Origin: Nevskiaceae bacterium
Lineage (GTDB): Bacteria > Pseudomonadota > Gammaproteobacteria > Steroidobacterales > Steroidobacteraceae
Reading direction: 5' to 3'
Length of the DNA: 13,767 nucleotides
Assembly (NCBI GenBank): GCA_031277355.1
Contig: JAITMN010000145.1
Coordinates: 1 to 13,767 of the forward strand
The notes beneath the pieces were generated by a model that was not told the origin of the DNA, ran no database searches, and saw only the letters and a list, made by a program, of their open reading frames with translations. Both the position numbers and the translations under genes were made by a program. Of the stretch, positions 8,397 through 13,767 are shown piece after piece; the first letter of the stretch is position 1; each line of letters begins with the position of its first letter.

Positions 8397-9658
8397 GGCG
8401 TGCTTCCCCGTGCATCCGTGATACAGCCGTGCAACGCCGATGCGGCCACCGTTTGCGCCGACGCCAGGTACATGCTCGCCTTGGCGCTGCCGTTTCTGCC
8501 CGGAAAGTTGCGCGCATGAGTGGAAATCATGCTCTCGCCGGCGGCCATCGCTCCCATGTTGATGCTCTGATTGGAACCGGTGCTGGGCGGGAACCACAGC
8601 GCGCCGGCTTCGTGGAGTTGTTGCACCAACCCTTCCTGCAAGGCTTGCGTGAACACTCCGCGACTGCACGGAACGACATTGAAGCGAACCTGCGGATGCA
8701 CGGACTTGTTCTTCAGAATGTTGGCGGCCATGCGGATGTCTTCGATCCGCCCACCACCGTGACCACCCAGCTCGGCCCATTGAATCTTGTGACCGACCAC
8801 TGCGTTGATGTCTTTCACGTTGCCCACTGTTGGCGGGCAGGCCACTTGCGGCTCGATCTTCGATACGTCGAACCGCAGCACCGACTCCGGACGACGCGCG
8901 CTGGGCGGGCTGACATCCAGACCTTCCCAGTGCCCCATGACACCCAGCTCGCGTGCGAACTGGAATACTTTTTCGTCGGGGTCGATATAGGCGCACTTGG
9001 CGCCCACATCCACCGTGATCAGCGGGAACAACCAGCGATCAAACAGATCCAGCCCCTCGATGAAGGGGCCGGCAAACTCCAATGCCTTGTAGACCGCCCC
9101 ACCCTCGCCAATCTGAGCCGTCAGCCACAGCGCGATGTCGCGCGGAGTGGTGCCGGGGCGCAGTGTTCCGGACAACTCCACACGCACCGTCTCCGGCACG
9201 CGAAACCAGGCCTTGCCATAGGGGAAAACCATGCCGGCATGACAATCGTTGCCAATCGCGGCGGCAAAGGCTCCCAATGCGCCATGCACCGGAGTGTGGC
9301 TATCGGAGCCCACCACCACCATGCCGGGGCCGATGAAGCCACCGCGCGCCACGGCGTTGTGAATGTTGCCGTTGCCGCAATCCAGCAGCTTGATGCCGTA
9401 CTTTGCCGCCCACTCGCGATCGGTCTTCAAGACATCGGCTTCACGCTCGCGAGGCGGCGAGAACAAATGATCAAACACCATGATGACGCTATCAGGGCGC
9501 GCCAACGGTTTTTTGACCTTCTCCTCATAAACCTTCGCGGTGATCCAGCCGCTCAGATCGTGCATGATCATGCGATCGACATCGGCAATCACCACATCGC
9601 CCGGCGCGACTTTGCGGCGGCCACTGGCGCGCGCCAGAATACTCTCTACCAGGTTCAT
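8393..9658 (-). CDS. Aconitase-family large subunit B (LeuC-like) lacking all three Fe-S cysteines
   Basis: 421-residue LeuC-type large subunit. The family pattern is clear throughout: SILARASGR (6-14), VDRMIMHDLSG (27-37), FDHLFSPP (62-69) with the Asp-His pair D63/H64, GSDSHTPVHGALGAF (117-131) with D119/H121, and RIEDIRMAANIL (304-315). The three [4Fe-4S] ligands are absent. The segment normally IGSCTNxR reads LGGHGGGR (Cys to His300), and the normal NPGCxxC reads FPPSTGS (Cys to Ser359 and Ser362). The spacing of the lost pair is preserved and the flanking family motifs remain, so this is substitution, not a frameshift. The GxGxSE segment is also altered (AIGNDC, 134-139). ATG 9658 overlaps the previous TGA. 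It may be a cluster-free lyase, a different metallo-site or a structural partner of subunit A. Reaction unknown. Confidence 0.9.
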   Translation of the reverse strand: MNLVESILARASGRRKVAPGDVVIADVDRMIMHDLSGWITAKVYEEKVKKPLARPDSVIMVFDHLFSPPREREADVLKTDREWAAKYGIKLLDCGNGNIHNAVARGGFIGPGMVVVGSDSHTPVHGALGAFAAAIGNDCHAGMVFPYGKAWFRVPETVRVELSGTLRPGTTPRDIALWLTAQIGEGGAVYKALEFAGPFIEGLDLFDRWLFPLITVDVGAKCAYIDPDEKVFQFARELGVMGHWEGLDVSPPSARRPESVLRFDVSKIEPQVACPPTVGNVKDINAVVGHKIQWAELGGHGGGRIEDIRMAANILKNKSVHPQVRFNVVPCSRGVFTQALQEGLVQQLHEAGALWFPPSTGSNQSINMGAMAAGESMISTHARNFPGRNGSAKASMYLASAQTVAASALHGCITDARGSTP

Positions 9659-10926
9659 CGCATCATCTCCCGGGGATCGGTGATCACGCCGGCAATGGCC
9701 GACGCCGCGGCGGTGGCGGGACTGGCAAGATATATCTCGGCGTCATAGCTGCCCATGCGGCCACGGAAATTTCGATTGGCGGTGGAGATCGTCACCTCGC
9801 CCTTGTCCATCGCCCCGCCGTCTCCGGCGCAGGCGCCGCAGCCGGGGTTGGTGATCAACGCGCCGGCATCGATCAGCGTGGAGAGGATGCCATTGTCCGC
9901 CGCCTGCTTCATCGTCTCGCGCGAACCCGGAGTCACCAGCAATCGCACGCTATCGGCAATGCGCTTGCCTTTGAGAATATCGGCCGCTTCAACCAGGTCG
10001 TCGTATTTGGCGTTGGCGCAGGAACCAATGAACACCTGATCGACCTTCGTACCGGCCACGGCCGAAATGGGTTTGACGTTGTCCACCACATGCGGACAGG
10101 CAATCTGCGGCTCAAGCGCGCTGATGTCGATGTCGAGCACTTTGGCGTACTGCGCTCCGGCATCGGGCAGCAACGCATTGCGCGCGGGATCCTTGACTCC
10201 GGCGCGGGCCAGGTACTCGTAAGTCTTTTCATCCGGGCGCACATAGGCGTTCTTGGTGCCCAGCTCCATGGCCAGATTGCACAAGGTCATGCGCTCGGAG
10301 ATCGACAGACTGGCCGTGAGACTGCCCTCGAACTCAAGCGAATAGTACGTGGCGCCATCGGCAGTCAGATCGCCGATGAGTTTGAGCATGATGTCTTTGG
10401 GATAGACGCCTTTGCTCAAGCGGCCATCCAGATTGATCTTCATCGACTCGGGCACCAGCATCCACAGCGTGCCGGTAACCCACGCTGCGGTCAGTTCGCT
10501 GAAACCAACGCCCGTGCCGAATGAGCCCAGCGCGCCATAGATGGTGGAGTGCGAGTCCGTGCCGATGAGAATTTCACCGGGACGAACCAGCCCCTTCTCC
10601 ATCAGCACCAGATGCGCGATGCCCGCGTTGACATCGAAGAAATTGACGAGACCATGCTTGCGGGCAAAATCCCGGCACAGCCGATGATATCCGGCCACCT
10701 GCGCCGTCGGCGCCGGAGAGATGTGATCCATCACCATCGCGATCCGTTCCGGATGCAGGATGGTGGCGCCCTTGAGCTTCTCGAATGTCTTGATGCAGCG
10801 CCAACTGGCCGTGTGGCTCATGTATACGTCTGGCGCCACATCCACGATCATGCCGGGCTTCAGATCACTGACGCCCGAGCCACGCTCCAGCGCCTTCTGT
10901 GCAAAAGTTTTCGCCGTTACGCTCAT
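9655..10926 (-). CDS. Aconitase-family large subunit A (3-isopropylmalate/dimethylmalate dehydratase-like)
   Basis: 423-residue LeuC-type large subunit with a complete active site. [4Fe-4S] ligands are Cys303 (IGSCANAK) and Cys363/Cys366 (NPGCGAC). Other family residues include D67/H68 in VMDHISPAP, D124/H126 in IGTDSHSTIYGALGSF, GVGFSE at 139-144 and STANRNFRGRMGS near 381-393. The family catalyses dehydration or isomerisation of hydroxy-dicarboxylic acids (isopropylmalate, homoaconitate, citrate, dimethylmalate). No leuA or leuB lies nearby and the neighbours are catabolic, so a leucine-biosynthesis role is unlikely. ATG 10926 overlaps the small-subunit TGA as ATGA, with GGGAGG upstream. 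It should work as a heterodimer with the small subunit at 10923-11435. The precise substrate is not determined. Confidence 0.92.
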   Translation of the reverse strand: MSVTAKTFAQKALERGSGVSDLKPGMIVDVAPDVYMSHTASWRCIKTFEKLKGATILHPERIAMVMDHISPAPTAQVAGYHRLCRDFARKHGLVNFFDVNAGIAHLVLMEKGLVRPGEILIGTDSHSTIYGALGSFGTGVGFSELTAAWVTGTLWMLVPESMKINLDGRLSKGVYPKDIMLKLIGDLTADGATYYSLEFEGSLTASLSISERMTLCNLAMELGTKNAYVRPDEKTYEYLARAGVKDPARNALLPDAGAQYAKVLDIDISALEPQIACPHVVDNVKPISAVAGTKVDQVFIGSCANAKYDDLVEAADILKGKRIADSVRLLVTPGSRETMKQAADNGILSTLIDAGALITNPGCGACAGDGGAMDKGEVTISTANRNFRGRMGSYDAEIYLASPATAAASAIAGVITDPREMMR

Positions 10927-11435
10927 CGCTGCGCAGCCTCCCGCTCCAGCTTCTGCGCCACATAGGGCATCAAGCCACCGGCCTCAACGATATGCGTGAG
11001 GCTCTTGGGGTATGAGGGAAAGGAGAAACTGCGGCCGTTGACGTGAATCTGGCCGCTGCCGACATCAACCTCAACGTCATCGCCGTCCTCGATTGCTGCA
11101 ACTGCCTCACTGGACTGCACGACCACCAGCCCGGTGTTGATCGCATTGCGAAAAAACACCCGCGCGAAAGATTCGGCAACCACCGCCTCGATGCCAGCGC
11201 CGATCAGGCAACTGGCCGCCTGCTCGCGGGCGCTGCCGCAGCCGAAGTTCTTGCCCGCCACGACCACCTTGGCCTTGAGCAATCGTTCTTGAAACTCCTT
11301 GCCCAGCGGTTCAAAGGCATGTGTGGCCAACTCCGCAGGGTCGATGCTGGTCAGATAACGACCGGGGATGATCACATCGCTGTTGATGTGATCGCCAAGT
11401 TTCACGCAAGGCCCACCGAGTTTCTTCGTGCTCAT
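10923..11435 (-). CDS. Aconitase-family small subunit A (LeuD-like)
   Basis: 170-residue LeuD-type swivelling domain, partner of large subunit A immediately downstream. Seen: LGDHINSDVIIPGRYL (13-28), which matches the family's GDxxxTDxIIPGRYL, the intact catalytic loop GKNFGCGSAREQA (61-73) with Ser68 and Arg70, and VVAESFARVFFRNAINTGL (85-103). Length is typical of the short archaeal/HACN-type LeuD rather than the roughly 200-residue enterobacterial LeuD. ATG 11435 overlaps the TGA of the OCD-family gene as ATGA, and the gene ends in an ATGA overlap with large subunit A. Together with large subunit A it should form a functional [4Fe-4S] hydro-lyase. Confidence 0.92.
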   Translation of the reverse strand: MSTKKLGGPCVKLGDHINSDVIIPGRYLTSIDPAELATHAFEPLGKEFQERLLKAKVVVAGKNFGCGSAREQAASCLIGAGIEAVVAESFARVFFRNAINTGLVVVQSSEAVAAIEDGDDVEVDVGSGQIHVNGRSFSFPSYPKSLTHIVEAGGLMPYVAQKLEREAAQR

Positions 11436-12517
11436 GGCGTGGTGTCTTCCAGGAACCAGTCCGTGGGGACTTCACGGCCAATTTTTTTCTCAAGCGCCAG
11501 TTCATGAATCCGGGCCCCCACGGCGGCAAATTGCAGCCCCATGCCCGTGTTGTTCGCGTACACCGTGATCTGATCCTTGCCGGTGCGGCCCGGCTTGACG
11601 CCTGCCAGCAGTTCGGGAATCGAGACGATGTCGTCCATCGTGATGCGACCGCGCTGCACCGGACCCAGAATGTCGATCTGGTTGTCGTGCAGAATCTGCT
11701 CCTTGGACAGCACCACGATCCGGTCGGCGCGGTCGAATGTCGCATCATCCAATTCGCGCCTCATCGCCGTGCCGTCTGGCGAGGTGATCGAGGTGACATG
11801 CGTACCGGGTTCGAGCCATTCACCCGAGAAGCAGGGATCCATCGTCGCCGTCGCGCAGGTGACGATCTGGCAACCCTGCACCGCCTTGCGCGGCTCATCC
11901 ACTGCGATCAACCGCACCTTGCCATTGACCTTGGGCGACTGCTCCCTGACGAAGCGCTCGCGATTGGCCTGAGTCGGGCTGTAGATCCGCACCTCTTCGA
12001 TCGAGGGACGCACATGAAGCAAGGTGTGCAGATGCGATTCTGCCTGCCAGCCCGAACCAAACAGCGAGGCAACCTTCGCATCCGGATTGGCCAACCCGCG
12101 AATACCCAGCGCCGACGTGGCCCCAACCCGCCACTTCTGGATCACACTGTCGTGCATCATGCACAGCGGCTCCAGCGTCGTCATGCTGTAGAGCGTGACC
12201 AGGCCCACGTAACGCCCACCCGGCGCGGCAGGCAGCAAGCGCCGCCGTTTGACTCCGCTGGGCAGCGTCTCCACGCCCACCATGTCTGAGGTGATCCGCA
12301 GCGCCCACACGCCACTGGAAACGTTCCCGCCCTCCTGGGACTTGAAACGAAACCGAAAGCCGGGGTGGCGCTCATCCTCAACCGGAAAATACGTGTGGGT
12401 GCGCTCCCGATTCGCCGCCCGCTTGTCGGCAAGCTCGCGGTAGGCCACTTCCAGCGACGCCAGACAATCCTCCGGCGTCAGCAACTTCTCAACATCTTCA
12501 TTGGATAGAACCAACAT
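11432..12517 (-). CDS. Ornithine cyclodeaminase/mu-crystallin family enzyme
   Basis: 361-residue member of the OCD/mu-crystallin superfamily, NAD(P)-dependent enzymes acting on amino acids, imines or opines (ornithine cyclodeaminase, alanine dehydrogenase, ketimine and pyrroline-2-carboxylate reductases, EutC). Seen: the family start MLVLSNEDVEKLL, RVGATSALGIRGLA (130-143), the Rossmann loop ASLFGSGWQAESH (150-162), and a C-terminal segment VYANNTGMGLQFAAVGARIHELA (319-341). The ATG at 12517 is chosen because it starts at the usual family N-terminus; an in-frame TTG at 12601 would add 28 residues. An AGGAG lies 12 bases upstream, a long spacing. First gene of the operon; its TGA overlaps the next ATG. 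Which reaction it performs cannot be told, but an amino- or imino-acid step is expected. Confidence 0.88.
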   Translation of the reverse strand: MLVLSNEDVEKLLTPEDCLASLEVAYRELADKRAANRERTHTYFPVEDERHPGFRFRFKSQEGGNVSSGVWALRITSDMVGVETLPSGVKRRRLLPAAPGGRYVGLVTLYSMTTLEPLCMMHDSVIQKWRVGATSALGIRGLANPDAKVASLFGSGWQAESHLHTLLHVRPSIEEVRIYSPTQANRERFVREQSPKVNGKVRLIAVDEPRKAVQGCQIVTCATATMDPCFSGEWLEPGTHVTSITSPDGTAMRRELDDATFDRADRIVVLSKEQILHDNQIDILGPVQRGRITMDDIVSIPELLAGVKPGRTGKDQITVYANNTGMGLQFAAVGARIHELALEKKIGREVPTDWFLEDTTP

Positions 12518-12541
12518 GCTACTGGCACGCTCCTGTGTGGA

Positions 12542-12570
12542 GGGTATGGGTGTTTGTCGAGGCTGCGCAA
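12542..12570 (-). promoter_or_regulatory. Candidate promoter of the eight-gene operon
   Basis: On the minus strand, TTGCGC (12570-12565), a 17-base spacer and ATACCC (12547-12542) fall in sigma70-like positions just before the first operon gene. The -35 is a partial match and the -10 is poor, so this is tentative. The -35 overlaps one arm of the inverted repeat described next, an arrangement that fits repression. Confidence 0.25.
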
Positions 12571-12590
12571 ACCCGACAGTCACTTGCGCA
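12564..12590. promoter_or_regulatory. Inverted repeat TGCGCAA-N13-TTGCGCA, candidate operator
   Basis: Perfect 7-bp arms at 12564-12570 and 12584-12590, separated by 13 bases, so the arm centres are 20 bp apart, about two helical turns. It lies 47 bases upstream of the operon's first start codon, in the 123-base gap after the DUF8021 gene. This geometry suits a dimeric transcription factor. No regulator gene is in the window to assign to it. Confidence 0.45.
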
Positions 12591-12640
12591 CACCACCGCA
12601 ACGCTCGCCTGAAGGTCGGCGGGCGCGCAGCGCCGTGGGA

Positions 12641-13552
12641 TCAGTTGCCCGGCGGCGGCCCACCGGCTCCCGGTCCAGCGCCAGCGCCCGGCGGCGGCCC
12701 TGCGGGCCTGCCTCTCCCGCAGCCTGCCGTTGTGCAGACCGTCACCTCGTGGATGTAGCGGTTCTTGCCACCCTCGACCCGGAACATCTGGCTGGCCTGG
12801 GTTCCCGGGTCCTTGGGTATGCCGGCATCGAGCCAGGGGAAGTTGTGGAAGATGACGACCGCGCCGAAGTTCTCGTCGATGACGTAGCGGCGGTTGGTCA
12901 CATTGAGCTTCTCGGGGAACGCCCCCATCGTGCAGGCTTGGCCCTCCGGATTCCGAGCGGCGGTGCTCACGCGGCCTTCGAGCCGGGAACAGGGCGTGCC
13001 ATGCGGCACCGGGAGCGTGGGCTCCCCCCAGTTGTTCAGGTATGCGTCGGCTGCCGCCTGGATGGCCTGCCGAGTGTCACGTTTGTCTTTGGGGATCTCG
13101 TCCCACTTCTCGGCCTTGGTGACGGCAAGGTGCTCGGCCGCGCCGAATACCCAGTCCCCCTCGTCGGTCACCACGGATTCCATCTTCGATACTTCGCCCT
13201 TGTCCGTGGCTTCCATGCGCGTGTGGATCACATAAGGGTGCGCATCGGTGGCCGCCACTATCTCCGTGAAGGCGGCGCACTGCGTGGTGTCGTGGAAGCT
13301 GCGGGTGAAGTCGATCTTCAGGGGCCCGGCCAGCACACCCTTGGCGATGTCCAGGGGCTTGTCGTTCTCGGCGTAGACGGCACCCTTCGCAAGCGGCAAC
13401 GTGGCGGGCTTGCCGGCCGTCTGCGCATTGACATAGGTGTCGGTCAGTTTCTGCAGCGTCTCGCGGGAACATGCCGCTCTGGCGTCTGCTGCGAACGCTG
13501 CACCGGCGACAGCGATCGAGCAGAGCATGATGGTGGTTCTTACGGTTTTCAT
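12641..13552 (-). CDS. Secreted DUF8021 protein with Gly/Pro-rich tail
   Basis: 303-residue exported protein. ATG 13552 is chosen over in-frame ATGs at 13561 and 13588: GGGGGAGG lies 9 bases upstream, and the N-terminus is then a standard signal peptide cleaved after ADARA near residue 26. The mature protein has two SnoaL-like halves. The first has LTDTYVNAQTAGKP, then GPLKIDFTRSFHDTTQCAAF, a pattern I associate with DUF8021 proteins, also known from fungi. The second starts RQAIQAAADAYLNNWGEP and includes CSRLEG and NRRYVIDENFGAVVIFHNF. The last 25 residues (279-303) are almost only Gly, Pro and Ala. Cysteines occur in pairs along the protein, in line with periplasmic disulfides. It is related in layout to the protein at 31-1020. 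No function is known. It lies upstream of, but 123 bases from, the catabolic operon. Confidence 0.8.
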   Translation of the reverse strand: MKTVRTTIMLCSIAVAGAAFAADARAACSRETLQKLTDTYVNAQTAGKPATLPLAKGAVYAENDKPLDIAKGVLAGPLKIDFTRSFHDTTQCAAFTEIVAATDAHPYVIHTRMEATDKGEVSKMESVVTDEGDWVFGAAEHLAVTKAEKWDEIPKDKRDTRQAIQAAADAYLNNWGEPTLPVPHGTPCSRLEGRVSTAARNPEGQACTMGAFPEKLNVTNRRYVIDENFGAVVIFHNFPWLDAGIPKDPGTQASQMFRVEGGKNRYIHEVTVCTTAGCGRGRPAGPPPGAGAGPGAGGPPPGN

Positions 13553-13586
13553 TTCACGCATCCTCCCCCAAGGTTTCTTTGCGTGC

Positions 13587-13592
13587 ATTGTA
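13587..13592 (-). promoter_or_regulatory. Likely -10 element (TACAAT) for the DUF8021 gene
   Basis: Minus-strand TACAAT, one mismatch from TATAAT, lies 35 bases upstream of the start codon at 13552 in the 90-base gap after the galU-like gene. No convincing -35 is seen at 16-18 bases. It suggests that the DUF8021 gene is transcribed separately from its upstream neighbour. Confidence 0.4.
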
Positions 13593-13642
13593 TGCCGATT
13601 TTTCGCACTGCATCGCCCCGGCTGTTCTCAGCACCCGGCGCG

Positions 13643-13767
13643 CTATGTGCGACGGCTCTCCTCTGCCGCCAACGCCAGCAGGTAATCACGAAACGGCTCG
13701 CCCAGCGTCGGGTGATGCAGCGCGTATTCCACCGTGGCTTGCAGGTAACCCAGCTTGTTGCCGCAGT
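13643..13767 (-). CDS. galU: UTP-glucose-1-phosphate uridylyltransferase, C-terminal end (partial)
   Basis: Only the last 40 residues and the TAG stop are inside the window; the gene continues beyond the right edge. The readable segment begins CGNKLGYLQATVEYALHHP and continues LGEPFRDYL, which matches the C-terminal end of bacterial GalU (the DxGxKLGYLxAxxEYxLxHPxLGxxF pattern near the end of the nucleotidyltransferase domain). GalU makes UDP-glucose from UTP and glucose-1-phosphate in the cytosol for envelope polysaccharides. The short piece makes the call good but not certain. It indicates that the window is ordinary chromosome at this side. Confidence 0.75.
   Translation of the reverse strand, partial: CGNKLGYLQATVEYALHHPTLGEPFRDYLLALAAEESRRT

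Noticed and set aside
7863..8996. A 377-codon open frame that would fuse extra N-terminal sequence to small subunit B
   Set aside because: The part upstream of 8396 lies inside large subunit B in another frame, has no family similarity, and the ATG at 8396 has its own Shine-Dalgarno site and an ATGA overlap.
8429..9748. Long + strand open frame (439 codons) antisense to large subunit B
   Set aside because: It is His/Arg/Ala-rich with no recognisable domain, as expected of antisense frames in GC-rich coding DNA; the minus strand encodes a clear family protein.
7863..11435. Leucine biosynthesis leuCD
   Set aside because: Two diverged pairs lie among OCD-family, M24-like and transporter genes with no leuA or leuB in view, so a biosynthetic role is not supported.
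4426..12517. Ectoine degradation (eut/doe) operon
   Set aside because: An OCD-family and an M24-like gene are present, but no deacetylase, aminotransferase, dehydrogenase or regulator of that pathway is seen, and the aconitase pairs have no place in it.
12622..12634. GGCGC-GCA-GCGCC hairpin after the DUF8021 gene as a terminator
   Set aside because: Short GC stem without a T-run; such hairpins arise by chance at this GC content.

Overview
The window looks like chromosomal DNA from a GC-rich Gram-negative bacterium, most likely a proteobacterium. The evidence is Sec signal peptides on several predicted periplasmic proteins, Shine-Dalgarno sites, 4-base stop/start overlaps and a galU-like gene end at the right edge. 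The secreted families present (DUF8021-like, DUF6152-like, and the paired 'GKPD...GHWEGDTLVVE' proteins) are, from memory, common in Steroidobacteraceae-like gammaproteobacteria, sphingomonads and acidobacteria. That placement is an inference of low certainty. I see no tRNA, rRNA, CRISPR, IS or phage genes, and no gene-free stretch longer than about 130 bases.

Left part (31-4404, + strand): a secreted two-domain DUF8021-like protein, a TetA-type MFS drug/H+ antiporter, two tandem paralogous secreted proteins of unknown function joined by an ATGA overlap, and a small secreted DUF6152-like protein. Their biochemical roles are unknown.

Central and right part (12517 down to 4426, - strand): one tightly packed operon of eight genes. 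In transcription order these are an ornithine cyclodeaminase/mu-crystallin family enzyme, an aconitase-family small subunit (A) and large subunit (A), a second large subunit (B) and small subunit (B), two M24 'pita-bread' hydrolase-like proteins, and an MFS carboxylate-type transporter. Five junctions are 4-base overlaps (ATGA or TTGA) and a sixth is a 32-base overlap, so the first seven genes are almost certainly co-translated. A perfect 7-bp inverted repeat sits just upstream and is a candidate operator.

The operon looks like an uptake and catabolic pathway for a small carboxylated, probably nitrogen-containing compound that I cannot identify. The transporter would import it, the M24-like proteins may hydrolyse a C-N bond, the OCD-family enzyme may act on an amino acid or imine, and the aconitase pairs would dehydrate or isomerise a hydroxy acid. 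Large subunit A keeps the three [4Fe-4S] cysteines, but large subunit B has lost all three (His, Ser, Ser). Both M24-like proteins have lost most metal ligands. The operon therefore pairs a canonical metalloenzyme with a cluster-less sister, plus two apparently metal-free pita-bread proteins. This is the most promising undescribed system here.

Right edge (12641-13767, - strand): a second secreted DUF8021 protein with its own likely promoter, then the 3' end of a galU-like gene that runs out of the window.
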